A model generated the notes under the pieces. It made no database searches. It was not told where the DNA came from and worked only from the letters and a program-made list of their open reading frames with translations. Positions 27,238 to 35,641 of a DNA stretch of 64,000 bases are shown one piece after another. The stretch's first letter is position 1. Every line of letters starts with the position of its first letter. A program made the position numbers and the translations under genes. The DNA comes from Dyella telluris (GTDB lineage: Bacteria; Pseudomonadota; Gammaproteobacteria; Xanthomonadales; Rhodanobacteraceae), in assembly GCF_014297575.1 (NCBI RefSeq), contig NZ_CP060412.1, forward strand, positions 4,712,001 to 4,776,000, written 5' to 3'.

Positions 27238-27819
27238 TCAGGCTTTCAGGCGATCGACGGTGAACCGGGCCAGGCGACGCAGCTCCGCCACGCCGGCGCC
27301 ACTGCGCGCGGCAAGCTGGATGCCGGTCATGCTCATCAGCAGGTGATTGGCGACATCGCCTGCATCAAGCGCGCTGTCAATCTCGCCGGCCACCTGCCCT
27401 TCGCGGACACGCTTGAGCAGCTTGCCGCGCAGGTAGGTGGCACTCTTGTTGCGCAGCGCCGACAGCACTGGCTCATTCGCGCCGAACTCGCTGGCAGAAA
27501 CCACACCCATGCAGCCCAGCGCACGTTCCGCGTCATCCTCGGCAACCAGCCCCTCCAGCATCTGCTGGATGCCCTTGATGGCGGATGCCGGGGCCTGCAG
27601 GCGATGGACGTGACCGGAGGTCGAGCGCTGCTGGTAATCCGTCAATGCCTCCACGTAGAGCTGCCACTTGTCGCCAAAGGCGTTGTAGAGGCTCTGGCGG
27701 CCAATATCCATGGCCTTCACCAGGTCGTCGGTGGACGTGCTGGCATAGCCTTTCGCCCAGAAAACCTGGCGTGCCTGCTCCAGTGCGGCGTCTCTATCGA
27801 ATTCGCGGGGTCTGGCCAT
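27238..27819 (-). CDS. TetR-family regulator (YxaF/AcrR type)
   Basis: A 193 aa TetR protein: MARPREFDRDAALEQARQVFWAKGYASTSTDDLVKAMDIGRQSLYNAFGDKWQLY is a textbook HTH, followed by a TetR_C ligand-binding domain with one Cys (ALGCMGV). Start 27819 opens at MARPREFD, the usual family start. A perfect 9+9-bp palindrome lies just upstream, and the adjacent SDR gene on the same strand carries a related site, so the pair probably forms a small inducible detoxification unit. Confidence 0.85.
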   Translation of the reverse strand: MARPREFDRDAALEQARQVFWAKGYASTSTDDLVKAMDIGRQSLYNAFGDKWQLYVEALTDYQQRSTSGHVHRLQAPASAIKGIQQMLEGLVAEDDAERALGCMGVVSASEFGANEPVLSALRNKSATYLRGKLLKRVREGQVAGEIDSALDAGDVANHLLMSMTGIQLAARSGAGVAELRRLARFTVDRLKA

Positions 27820-27833
27820 GAACGCATGGTGCC

Positions 27834-27859
27834 AGTTATGGACTGAATGATCCATAACT
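27834..27859. promoter_or_regulatory. perfect palindrome upstream of the TetR gene
   Basis: AGTTATGGA-N8-TCCATAACT, perfect 9-bp arms, located 15 bases before the TetR start codon and in the gap facing the M1 peptidase stop. Probable autoregulatory operator. Confidence 0.6.
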
Positions 27860-27874
27860 CATGCCCTGCCCGCC

Positions 27875-30508
27875 TCAGTGTGTAACGGCGCGGATGCCCT
27901 CAGCCAGGTTCCTGCCTTGCGCCTGGCGCAGTGCGTCGCACTGTTGTGCCAGTGCCATGCCCCGCTGGATGTCCAGCGTCCCCAGCTTCGCCGCAGCGGC
28001 CAGTTTCAGCATGTTCGTGCCGAAGTTGCGTGCAGCGTTCGCGTCACAAGACACTTTCGGTGCACCCAGCAATACTTCCCCGTAGTGCCCGGTGCGGTCT
28101 TCGAGCTGGCTGAAGCGGCTCAGCGCCTGTTGCTCACCCCGTGAGCGTGTGGCGGGCTGGGCAAGCAGGCCGAGCACTATCGCCACCCGCTCAACCGGGC
28201 GCAGCCGGGGGGCGTCGAGTTGGGAGGTTATCCATTGAGCGACGTCCACCTGGTCGCTCTGCGCGATGGCGCTCCATGCAGAGCGCCGGACACGTTCGTC
28301 CGAGGAGGACGAGGCCAGCGTCCACAACCTCTTGGCACCGTCCAGGCCGCGACGCACCACCAGCGCATGGAATGCGTCGTCCAGGTATTCGGTGGCGAGT
28401 GCGGCCGCGTCGCCGTGAAGGCGGGCTTCGGCGGCAACTGCCAATGCCTGAATCGTTGAATCATCACCGGCGCGCCTGAGCACGCCAACCAGATCGTGTC
28501 GCCTCTGGCGGCGATCCACTGTGTCGCGGTCGTACGCATGAGCCCGCGGATCGAAACCCAGCTCCGCAAGGCGTGGCCGGTAGATGCCGCTGACAAACCG
28601 GTCGAGCAAGGACGCGGTCGACGCATCGACGAACCCCTGGCGCTTCATGGCAAGCAGGCGGTTGGCGCTGTCCACCGATACCGGCTCGTACGCATGGCCG
28701 GCCATCGCAGCAGTCAGTTCAAGCAGCACGCCGAACTTCAGTCGCCCCGCATGGAATGCGGCCCATGCACTGTCCACCAGGGTCAGTGCTTCGGCTGGGT
28801 GCAGCGCATGGGCCTGCGCAATGAGCGCCATCCAGTCCGCCTCGCCCATGTCGTAACGGTAATAGCCCGATCCACCGGCATTGGGGAGCACGACCGTCCC
28901 GGTGGCCTCCGGCAACGTCATGGACGGCTTGTCGAGCAACACGCAATGCTTGCTGCCGACTGGCACCTCACGCCAGCACACCGGAACCAGCCATGTTCGC
29001 GCGCTGGTTGTCGCACCCCGTGCGACGTACGGTGTCTGACTGATCCACACGCGGCCCGCTTCGCGATGCACGGTAATCAGCGGTACGCCCTGCTGGTCGA
29101 CGAAACCCTGCATCGCAGCAGCCAGCCGGGGATCGTGTGCGGCATCGGCAAGCGCCTGAAAGAAGTCGACCGCGCTGGCATTGCCATAGCGATGACGGTT
29201 CAGATGCAAGCGCACGGCATCACGGAATGTGGCGTCACCCATATACGCCGCCATCATGGCGATCACCTGCCCGCCCTTGGCGTAGGTAATGTCGTCGAAG
29301 GCGCCGGCCGCCTCTTCGCTGCGCTCGATGGGCTGGTGTATGGCGCGGCCAACATCCAGTGCGTCGATATCCATGGCCTCCAGCGCATCCGCCACGGCCT
29401 TCGTGCCGAAGGCCAGATCGGGACGCCATTGGCTGCTGATGCGATATCCCATCCAGTTGGCAAAACTTTCGTTGAGCCAGAGATCGTCCCACCACTGCGG
29501 CGTCACCAGGTCACCAAACCACTGGTGCGCCAGTTCGTGCGCTACCAGTTCGCCGAAATAACCCTGTTCTGCCGGCGCACTGGTCTTGTCGACAAAGAGC
29601 ACGCTGGCACCGTACAGATCGGCACCGGCGTTCTCCATGCCGCCGTTGAGCAGCGGGGTTCCCACCTGATCCAGTTTCGGAAACGGGAACGGCTGGCCGA
29701 AATAGTCCTCAAGCAGCAACAGGATGGCCTTGCTGTTCTCAAGTACGTAAGGCAGCTGTGCGCGATATCGCTGCTCCCCGACCACGCGGACAGGCAAAGC
29801 GGCTGCATGGCCACTCCCTCCCTGCAACGTGCCCGAAAGGGTGGCGAACGGCCCCACGTAGAACGCCGTCAGGTAAGTCGGCAGCGGAAGGGTTGGCGCG
29901 AAATGATGACGCACCAACTTCCCCACAGGCTCCGTACCGGTTTCCGGTGCATTGGATACCGCAATCAAACCCGGTGACGTGGTGATGCTGATATCGAACG
30001 GGGTCTTGTAACCGGGCTGATCGAAACCCGGGAACGCCCGCCGTGCATCCAGCGGCTCGAAATGCGACCAGGCATACCACTGGCCATCCGTATGGACCCG
30101 GAAGATCCCTGCCGTGGTGTCACCCACCGGGGCGTCAAAGTCGAACACCAGGCGGAGGTCGGCAGGCGGCAGCGCCTGTGGAAGATCAATCCTGACCACG
30201 CCGAGTGGATCGACCTGGATGTAACTCGCTTCATGGCGCACACCGCCGACCAGGACGTACGCCTTGTGCATGCCAAGGCCCAGCCCATGCATGAAGAAGT
30301 GGTCGGTGGCGCGATTGAGGTGTGCCTCGATTTCCACATGCCCGGTGAAACGCGGCTGGTCGGGAAGCACGGTCAGGTCGATGTGATAGCGCGTGGGCGT
30401 CACATCATCGGGAAGCCGCCCCTGCGGCACGGCATCCGCTGGTGAAGCTTCGGCAGCTCCGGCCAACCCGAGCATCAGGCACCCGGCCAGTGCCAGCGCG
30501 TGTTTCAT
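27875..30508 (-). CDS. exported M1-family aminopeptidase
   Basis: Zinc aminopeptidase of family M1, 877 aa, with a Sec signal peptide (HALALAGCLMLGLAGAAEA). The N-terminal beta domain is followed by the substrate motif GGMENA (about residue 289), the zinc site HELAHQW with downstream WLNESFA (HExxH-x18-E), and the long ERAP1-like C-terminal helical domain. It should release N-terminal residues from peptides in the periplasm or outside. Start 30508 follows GGGGA by seven bases; longer upstream frames are not supported. Followed by an 18-base gap to the TetR operator region. Confidence 0.9.
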   Translation of the reverse strand: MKHALALAGCLMLGLAGAAEASPADAVPQGRLPDDVTPTRYHIDLTVLPDQPRFTGHVEIEAHLNRATDHFFMHGLGLGMHKAYVLVGGVRHEASYIQVDPLGVVRIDLPQALPPADLRLVFDFDAPVGDTTAGIFRVHTDGQWYAWSHFEPLDARRAFPGFDQPGYKTPFDISITTSPGLIAVSNAPETGTEPVGKLVRHHFAPTLPLPTYLTAFYVGPFATLSGTLQGGSGHAAALPVRVVGEQRYRAQLPYVLENSKAILLLLEDYFGQPFPFPKLDQVGTPLLNGGMENAGADLYGASVLFVDKTSAPAEQGYFGELVAHELAHQWFGDLVTPQWWDDLWLNESFANWMGYRISSQWRPDLAFGTKAVADALEAMDIDALDVGRAIHQPIERSEEAAGAFDDITYAKGGQVIAMMAAYMGDATFRDAVRLHLNRHRYGNASAVDFFQALADAAHDPRLAAAMQGFVDQQGVPLITVHREAGRVWISQTPYVARGATTSARTWLVPVCWREVPVGSKHCVLLDKPSMTLPEATGTVVLPNAGGSGYYRYDMGEADWMALIAQAHALHPAEALTLVDSAWAAFHAGRLKFGVLLELTAAMAGHAYEPVSVDSANRLLAMKRQGFVDASTASLLDRFVSGIYRPRLAELGFDPRAHAYDRDTVDRRQRRHDLVGVLRRAGDDSTIQALAVAAEARLHGDAAALATEYLDDAFHALVVRRGLDGAKRLWTLASSSSDERVRRSAWSAIAQSDQVDVAQWITSQLDAPRLRPVERVAIVLGLLAQPATRSRGEQQALSRFSQLEDRTGHYGEVLLGAPKVSCDANAARNFGTNMLKLAAAAKLGTLDIQRGMALAQQCDALRQAQGRNLAEGIRAVTH

Positions 30509-30890
30509 GAAGGCGTCCCCGCCACCTCGTGGTGGCCCTGTCGTGCCCGCAGCAGGCCTTGGCAACGGCCGGCCCGGAGGCTGTTGTTGGGGACGAACAC
30601 CATCGTCTGCCCCATCGTGCGGCACACCATGACACGGCCTCAGTGGCGCCGCTGTTATTTCCTGTTAGCCGGACACGGCTGCACGGGACATGCCTGAATC
30701 TGCTCCGCGTGAAGTCGCCCGCGGGCATGCGTGGCTCGCTGCGTGAAACGGCACTAGCAAGGCCTAACAGACCATAACTGGCTTCCCTGCCGGCGGCCTC
30801 CCAACCTGTATCGGCGCTCCTCGATGAGCGACCGGGCCTGGCGCCATTCGGCGAGCGAGGCGCGAAACCCCTACTCAGGGAACCCCCCCC
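30509..30890. other. 382-base divergent promoter region
   Basis: Separates the aminopeptidase (-) from the ECF sigma gene (+), so both promoters should be here. I see a weak long-range inverted repeat CTGTTAG (about 30662) / CTAACAG (about 30765) but no clear ECF-type or sigma70 promoter that I would commit to. No gene supported. Confidence 0.45.
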
Positions 30891-31460
30891 ATGTCACGTT
30901 CCAGTCACCTGTACGCGACGAACGAAATGACGTCTTCAGCGGTCATGCCGCCGCGCCGGGCCGACGCCGCACCTGATGGCGAGGACGTTTCCTGTGAAAC
31001 CCTGCTGCGCACCTCGGCGCCACTGCTTGCGGCGTACTTCGCACGGCGGGTCGGCCACGGACAGGCAGATCTTGACGACCTGGTGCAGGAGGCCCTGATA
31101 GCCGTCTATCTGCATCGCGCGCATTACGACCGGACACGCCCGTTTCGCGGATGGCTGTTCGGCATCGCCAGGCACAAGATGGTGGATTACTTCCGCAGCC
31201 GACGCGCGCACCTCCAGCTCTCCCTGATCGACGACACCTGCGCCGTCGACGGCTTCGAGGCGCAGGCGTCCGCCCGGATGGATATCGAACGCCTGCTGCG
31301 CGCGCTGCCACACAAGCAGGCCCGCGTGATCCGCGACACCCAGATCGACGGACTGACCTCGTCCGAGGCCGCCTCGCGGCGTGGCATCGGGGAATCCGAT
31401 GTGCGTGTGTCCGTGCATCGCGGCGTCAAGGCGATGCGCCGATCCATCGGCATCACCTGA
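30891..31460 (+). CDS. ECF-type RNA polymerase sigma factor
   Basis: A 189 aa sigma-70 family factor. Region 2: LLAAYFARRVGHGQADLDDLVQEALIAVYLHRAHYDRTRPFRGWLFGIARHKMVDYFRSR; region 4: LLRALPHKQARVIRDTQIDGLTSSEAASRRGIGESDVRVSVHRGVKAMR. No region 1.1 or 3, so ECF class. AGGGAA precedes the ATG at 30891. It heads the plus-strand run containing the bufferin genes; in Caulobacter the comparable operon is under an ECF factor (SigF), so control of this locus is a reasonable inference. No anti-sigma gene lies beside it. Confidence 0.85.
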   Translation: MSRSSHLYATNEMTSSAVMPPRRADAAPDGEDVSCETLLRTSAPLLAAYFARRVGHGQADLDDLVQEALIAVYLHRAHYDRTRPFRGWLFGIARHKMVDYFRSRRAHLQLSLIDDTCAVDGFEAQASARMDIERLLRALPHKQARVIRDTQIDGLTSSEAASRRGIGESDVRVSVHRGVKAMRRSIGIT

Positions 31461-31544
31461 ATGCAACGTCCTTCCCGCCCGGCTCCCGGAACCATTACCC
31501 GCCATTTCAGGCGCCAACACCCACTACACGGAACCACCGCACAC

Positions 31545-31961
31545 ATGTCTGCCATCGACAAGACGCTCTACAGGGGTCGCACCTACACCACCGGCGGGCG
31601 CGACGGCGTCGCGCGCAGCAGCGACGGCAAGCTGGATATCAGGCTCTCGCCGCCAGGCTCGCTGGAGCCGGGCACCAATCCCGAACAGTTGTTCGCGGCG
31701 GGCTGGTCGGCGTGCTTCATCGGCGCCATGCGTCATGCCGCGCAAGGGCTGGGCATCCATGTCCCGGAGGATGTGGGCGTGATTGCCGAAGTCGACCTGT
31801 GCCAGGGCAGCGACGGCTATTTCCTGAAGGCACGCCTGACGGTCTCGCTGCAGGGCCTTGAACGTGCGCTGGCGCAAAGCCTGATCGATGCGGCGCACCG
31901 CACCTGTCCGTATTCCAAGGCCACGCGCGGAAACATCGAGGTGACGATCGCACTGGCCTGA
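31545..31961 (+). CDS. ohr: Ohr-type organic hydroperoxide resistance protein
   Basis: OsmC/Ohr peroxidase, 138 aa, which reduces organic hydroperoxides with two cysteines: Cys-57 (WSACFIG) and Cys-121 ([13 protein letters not shown]). The N-terminal [25 protein letters not shown] and [15 protein letters not shown] are Ohr-subfamily signatures. The start at 31545 gives the conserved N-terminus; the ribosome site is weak. It lies between the sigma factor and the BufA1 precursor on the same strand, tying peroxide defence to this putative metal-stress locus. Confidence 0.86.
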   Translation: MSAIDKTLYRGRTYTTGGRDGVARSSDGKLDIRLSPPGSLEPGTNPEQLFAAGWSACFIGAMRHAAQGLGIHVPEDVGVIAEVDLCQGSDGYFLKARLTVSLQGLERALAQSLIDAAHRTCPYSKATRGNIEVTIALA

Positions 31962-32002
31962 CCTGCTCCCTGTTTCTCCCACAACGCCCAAGGAGGGCTC
32001 CC

Positions 32003-32278
32003 ATGAAACTCTCGCACGCCACCATCGCCGCCGCGCTCGCCGTCACCCTGGCCTCTACCGCACACCCGGCCCACGCCGAAGAAGCCAGGAAACCCATGGA
32101 AAAGTGCTACGGCGTCGCCCTTGCCGGCAAGAACGATTGTGCGGCCGGCCCCGGCACCACCTGCGCCGGCACGGCCAAGGCCGATTACCAGGGCAACGCC
32201 TGGGTGCTGGTGGAAAAAGGCACCTGCACCAAAACCAAGACGCCCAAGGGCTACGGCTCGCTTGAGGCCAAATCATGA
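32003..32278 (+). CDS. bufA1: BufA1-family bufferin precursor (DUF2282)
   Basis: A 91 aa secreted precursor peptide. Signal peptide ends at AHA (about residue 25). The mature part has four cysteines, Cys-35 ([14 protein letters not shown]), Cys-46, Cys-54 (TTCAGTAK) and Cys-75 (EKGTCTK), in the spacing of DUF2282 proteins, now known as bufferins: MNIO-modified periplasmic metal-binding RiPPs. AAGGAGG lies just before the ATG, so it should be highly translated. Its stop overlaps the DoxX start (ATGA). Unlike typical operons, the MNIO gene is not adjacent but four genes downstream. Confidence 0.85.
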   Translation: MKLSHATIAAALAVTLASTAHPAHAEEARKPMEKCYGVALAGKNDCAAGPGTTCAGTAKADYQGNAWVLVEKGTCTKTKTPKGYGSLEAKS

Positions 32279-32742
32279 GCGGGAACGACTCGTTCGTGCT
32301 GACCCAGGCGTCGCAGGAAGCAGCGTTTCCGGCGACCACCACCCGCTGGACCGACTTCATTCCGGACGCCCTGCTGTTGCTGGTCGCGCGCCTCGGCATT
32401 GCGGCCGTGTTCTTCCAGTCGGGGCGCACCAAGGTGGAGGGTTTCCTGACCATCAAGCCTTCAACGTACGACCTGTTCGCTTCGGAATATGCGCTGCCGC
32501 TCATTCCGTCCGACTGGGCCGCGCGCCTGGCCACCGGTGCGGAGTCGCTGTTTCCCATCCTGCTGGTGCTTGGCCTGTTCACCCGCGTCTCCGCGCTGGC
32601 CTTGCTGGGCATGACGACGGTGATCGAAATCTTCGTCTACCCGGATGCGTGGCCGACGCACCTCAGCTGGGCCGGGCTGCTGGTGCCGCTGGTGGCACGC
32701 GGTGGTGGCAAGTGGTCACTCGACCAGCTCTTGCGCCGCTGA
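32275..32742 (+). CDS. DoxX-family membrane protein
   Basis: A 155 aa protein with four predicted helices ([18 protein letters not shown] at residues 25-44, [39 protein letters not shown] in the middle, and [15 protein letters not shown] near the end). The [12 protein letters not shown] segment is typical of the DoxX proteins that accompany DUF2282/DUF692/DUF2063 genes. Starts in the ATGA overlap with bufA1. Role in the locus unknown; possibly redox or membrane anchoring. Confidence 0.84.
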   Translation: MSGNDSFVLTQASQEAAFPATTTRWTDFIPDALLLLVARLGIAAVFFQSGRTKVEGFLTIKPSTYDLFASEYALPLIPSDWAARLATGAESLFPILLVLGLFTRVSALALLGMTTVIEIFVYPDAWPTHLSWAGLLVPLVARGGGKWSLDQLLRR

Positions 32743-32806
32743 CCGGCAGCTTCCCTGACCTTCCGACCCTTTTGCTTTATTCGCCGATCACGACAAGGAC
32801 TCAACC

Positions 32807-33568
32807 ATGCGTACATTACTCAGCATCGCCATCGCGCTGATGGTCTCCACTGGCGCCGCCGTGGCCAGCGATGCGCCGCCGTCACCCAAGGGCGTAAAGA
32901 ACATCGTCATCGTGCCCGGTGCCTTCGTCGATGCGTCGGGCTGGCGCGTCATCCACGACATCCTCGTGCACAAGGGCTACAGCGTCACCGTGGAACAGCC
33001 GCGCGTGGAAACACTGGCCGATGACATCGACCTCACGCGTGAACTCATTCGTCGCCAGGACGGCCCGGTACTGCTGGTGGGGCACAGCTACGGCGGCGCG
33101 GTGATCACCGTGGCGGGCAACCGCGACAAGGTGAAGGGCCTGGTCTATGTGTCTGCGCTGGAGCCCAGCGAAGGTGAAAGCGTGAGCCAGTTGCTGGGCT
33201 CCATGCCGGCACCGAGCAACGACGTGGTGGCTACGCGTGACGATCACCTGTATGTCGAACCGTCGAAGTTCGCCGCCGACTTTGCCGGTGACCTCACCCG
33301 CAACCGCACCGACTTCATGGCGGTGTCGCAGCCCTTCGCCACCAAGGCCGCGTTCGACGCCATGGTCTCCGCCGCGGCGTGGCGCACCAAGCCCACCTGG
33401 GCGGTGGTGACCACCGAGGATCACGTGCTCAATCCCGACCTGCAGCGCTGGATGTACAAGCGCGCCGGCTCGAAAGTCACCGAGGTCAAGGCCAGCCATC
33501 TCGGCTACATCTCGCAGCCCGAGCTGATCGCCAAGGTGATCGAAGACGCCGCCACCAGCGTGCACTGA
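32807..33568 (+). CDS. exported alpha/beta hydrolase within the bufferin locus
   Basis: A 253 aa alpha/beta hydrolase with a Sec signal peptide (LLSIAIALMVSTGAAVAS). Nucleophile elbow GHSYGG, oxyanion strand VIVPGAFVDASGW, acid in VVTTEDHVLNPD and catalytic His in VKASHLGYISQPE; this pattern is that of AB_hydrolase_6 proteins close to salicylate/pyrethroid-type esterases. AAGGA precedes the ATG. It sits between the DoxX and bufA2 genes, so it may be a passenger stress gene or an accessory enzyme; it is not a standard component of described bufferin operons as I know them. Confidence 0.82.
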   Translation: MRTLLSIAIALMVSTGAAVASDAPPSPKGVKNIVIVPGAFVDASGWRVIHDILVHKGYSVTVEQPRVETLADDIDLTRELIRRQDGPVLLVGHSYGGAVITVAGNRDKVKGLVYVSALEPSEGESVSQLLGSMPAPSNDVVATRDDHLYVEPSKFAADFAGDLTRNRTDFMAVSQPFATKAAFDAMVSAAAWRTKPTWAVVTTEDHVLNPDLQRWMYKRAGSKVTEVKASHLGYISQPELIAKVIEDAATSVH

Positions 33569-33626
33569 GCTTTCCCTACCGAGTTTTCCCCACTGTCCCT
33601 GGTGGACACCTGCAAGGAGTATTTCC

Positions 33627-33893
33627 ATGAAAACGCACGCCAGTTTTGCTTCCGCCGCAGCGCTCGTCGCGCTGGCCATCGCCGCCGTCGCGCCGGCCCA
33701 CGCGGACGACAAGGCTTCCGCCAAGGACGAGCCGGTCCGCTGCTACGGCATCAACACCTGCAAGGGCACCAGCCTCTGCGCCACGGCCAAGAACGACTGC
33801 AAGGGCCTGAACACCTGCAAGGGCCAGGGTGTGCTCGTGAAGCCCAAGAGCGAGTGCCTCAAGCAAGGCGGCTCGCTGACCGAACCGCAGTAA
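33627..33893 (+). CDS. bufA2: BufA2-family bufferin precursor
   Basis: An 88 aa secreted peptide: signal peptide ending AHA (about residue 26), then a Lys-rich mature part with six cysteines (39, 45, 51, 58, 64, 77). NTCKG occurs twice (43-47 and 62-66) and CKG three times, giving the CYGxNxCKG...CKGxNxCKGQG pattern of BufA2-type periplasmic metallophore precursors. AAGGAG precedes the ATG. It is immediately upstream of the MNIO and DUF2063 genes, the standard precursor position, with a strong hairpin between precursor and enzyme. Confidence 0.85.
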   Translation: MKTHASFASAAALVALAIAAVAPAHADDKASAKDEPVRCYGINTCKGTSLCATAKNDCKGLNTCKGQGVLVKPKSECLKQGGSLTEPQ

Positions 33894-33900
33894 CTGCCCC

Positions 33901-33925
33901 GCGGGCCCTGTACTACAGGGCCCGC
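33901..33925 (+). terminator. hairpin between bufA2 and bufB
   Basis: GCGGGCCCTGTA / TACAGGGCCCGC, 12-base complementary arms around one base (a real loop would open to about seven), eight bases after the bufA2 stop and 24 before the bufB start. No strong T-tract, so it may act as a partial terminator or 3'-end stabiliser that keeps precursor mRNA in excess. Confidence 0.65.
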
Positions 33926-33949
33926 ACATTTCCCCACCGGAGCACCGCC

Positions 33950-34801
33950 ATGTTCCCAGCACCTTCCCGCTTTGCCGGTTTTGGCCTTGGCCTGCGCAAG
34001 GAGCACTACCGGGACTTCCTCGAAAGCCGCGTGCCGGTCGATTTCGTGGAAGTGATCTCGGAGAACTTCATGGTCGACGGCGGCCAGCCGCGCCACATCC
34101 TGCGCCAGATGCGCGAGCGCTACCCGGTGGTGCTGCACGGCGTGTCGCTGTCGGTCGGCTCGGTGGACGATCCGGACCCCGATTATCTCCAGCGCCTGCG
34201 CACGCTCGCCGACGAGATCGAGCCGATCTTCGTATCCGATCATCTCTGCTGGTCGCGTATCGGGCATTTCAACTCGCATGACCTGTTGCCTGTGCCCAAC
34301 ACCATCGAGGCGCTCGACATCGTGTGCCGTCACGTCGACCAGGCACAGGAAGCACTGGGGCGAGCCATGCTGTTCGAAAACCCCTCGGCCTATCTGCGCT
34401 ACGAGGAGGAGGACATGACCGAATGGGAATTCCTGGCGGCGATGGCGCAGCGCACTGGCTGCGGGCTGCTGCTGGACGTGAACAACCTTTACGTGAGTTC
34501 GTGCAATCTTGGACTGGATGCCGATGCCTTCCTTCGCGGCATTCCCGCGGATCGTGTGCGGCAGATCCACCTGGCGGGCCATGCGAAGTCCGATGACCTG
34601 CTGATCGACACGCATGCCAGCCCCGTGTGCGGCGACGTGTGGGCGTTGTATCGCGACGCCATGTCATTGCTGGGCCCCGTGGCGACCATGATCGAACGGG
34701 ATGACGACATGCCTCCGTTGCCGGTATTGCTCAAGGAACTGGCAGTGGCCCGGGGCATGAGTCGCCCGCTGTCCGGGCATCGCCGGCCGGAGGCCGCATG
34801 A
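33950..34801 (+). CDS. bufB: BufB: DUF692 multinuclear non-heme iron oxidase (MNIO)
   Basis: A 283 aa TIM-barrel enzyme of the DUF692/MNIO family, which uses two or three iron atoms and oxygen to rearrange cysteine side chains in RiPP precursors. Likely metal ligands are visible in order: His-63 (VLHGVSLSVG), Asp-97/His-98 (VSDHLCW), Glu-143 (LFENPSAY), Asp-176/Asn-178 (LLDVNNLY), His-207/His-211 (IHLAGHA) and His-222 (DTHASPV). GGAG lies seven bases before the ATG at 33950. Stop overlaps bufC (ATGA). It should modify BufA2 and, since it is the only MNIO here, perhaps BufA1 too. Confidence 0.9.
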   Translation: MFPAPSRFAGFGLGLRKEHYRDFLESRVPVDFVEVISENFMVDGGQPRHILRQMRERYPVVLHGVSLSVGSVDDPDPDYLQRLRTLADEIEPIFVSDHLCWSRIGHFNSHDLLPVPNTIEALDIVCRHVDQAQEALGRAMLFENPSAYLRYEEEDMTEWEFLAAMAQRTGCGLLLDVNNLYVSSCNLGLDADAFLRGIPADRVRQIHLAGHAKSDDLLIDTHASPVCGDVWALYRDAMSLLGPVATMIERDDDMPPLPVLLKELAVARGMSRPLSGHRRPEAA

Positions 34802-35538
34802 GCCTGCTCGCCATCCAGGAGGACATGCGCGCCTGGCTGACCCGTGGCGGTTACGACGCGGCCAGCGAGTCGACGCGGTCCGCGGGCTACCAGGTCTATC
34901 GCAACAACTACCGCAGCCAGCTCGTCCGCTGCCTTGAGGCGAGCTATCCGATGCTGCTTGACCGGCTGGGTGCGGAAGACTTCCTGCAGGCGGTGATCCA
35001 GCATGTCGACCAGCATCCCCCGCATGCCTGGACGCTGGACGCTTACGGCGCCGATTTCCGCAACACCCTGCAGGTGCGCTACCCGCATAACCCCGACCTG
35101 CACGAACTGGCATGGATCGAATGGTCGCTGGCCGAGTCGTTCGTGGCGGCCGATACACCGGCTTCGCCAGCCAGCGCGCTTGCGGAGTTCGACTGGGAAA
35201 CGGCACACCTTCATCCCGTGCCCAGTCTTCGCCAATGCGTGGCCACCACCAATGCCACCGCACAGTGGCAAGCGTGGCGCGCGGGTGAGGCGTCGTGCGA
35301 AAGCGAGATGCTTCCCGAAGCCGCCGGCATGATCACGTGGCGTCACGGCTTTACCTGCCGAGTGCGACAGATCGACGCCGTGGAACGCGCTGCGCTGTTG
35401 TTGCTGCACGACGACAGCCGCTTCGCTGGTTTGTGCGCCGCCCTGGTGGAGCACCTGGGCGAGGACATGGGCATACGCCGTGCCGGTGAGTGGCTGGTCG
35501 ACTGGCTCCATGCCGGCATCGTGCATGGAAAGGCCTGA
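34798..35538 (+). CDS. bufC: BufC: DUF2063 partner protein of the MNIO
   Basis: A 246 aa protein of the DUF2063 family (annotated as putative DNA-binding). The N-terminal helical domain MSLLAIQEDMRAWLTRGG...YQVYRNNYRSQLVRCLEASYPMLLDRLG is diagnostic. In MNIO clusters this protein acts as the substrate-recognition partner of DUF692, not as a transcription factor. Starts in an ATGA overlap with bufB, so the two are made in step. The C-terminal domain (RQIDAVERAALLLLHDDSRFAGLCAAL) is winged-helix-like. Confidence 0.87.
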   Translation: MSLLAIQEDMRAWLTRGGYDAASESTRSAGYQVYRNNYRSQLVRCLEASYPMLLDRLGAEDFLQAVIQHVDQHPPHAWTLDAYGADFRNTLQVRYPHNPDLHELAWIEWSLAESFVAADTPASPASALAEFDWETAHLHPVPSLRQCVATTNATAQWQAWRAGEASCESEMLPEAAGMITWRHGFTCRVRQIDAVERAALLLLHDDSRFAGLCAALVEHLGEDMGIRRAGEWLVDWLHAGIVHGKA

Positions 35539-35641
35539 GCTCCACCGCCATGTAACAGATCAACGTCCGGGTACGAACATCGTCGGCGCTGGCGGAGATA
35601 GCCGCGCCCAACCCGTCAGCGCTTTCCGTGAGGTCGTAAAC

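Noticed and set aside
28496..29977. 490-codon plus-strand frame opposite the M1 aminopeptidase
   Set aside because: Shadow frame; the minus strand carries an intact HExxH zinc peptidase.
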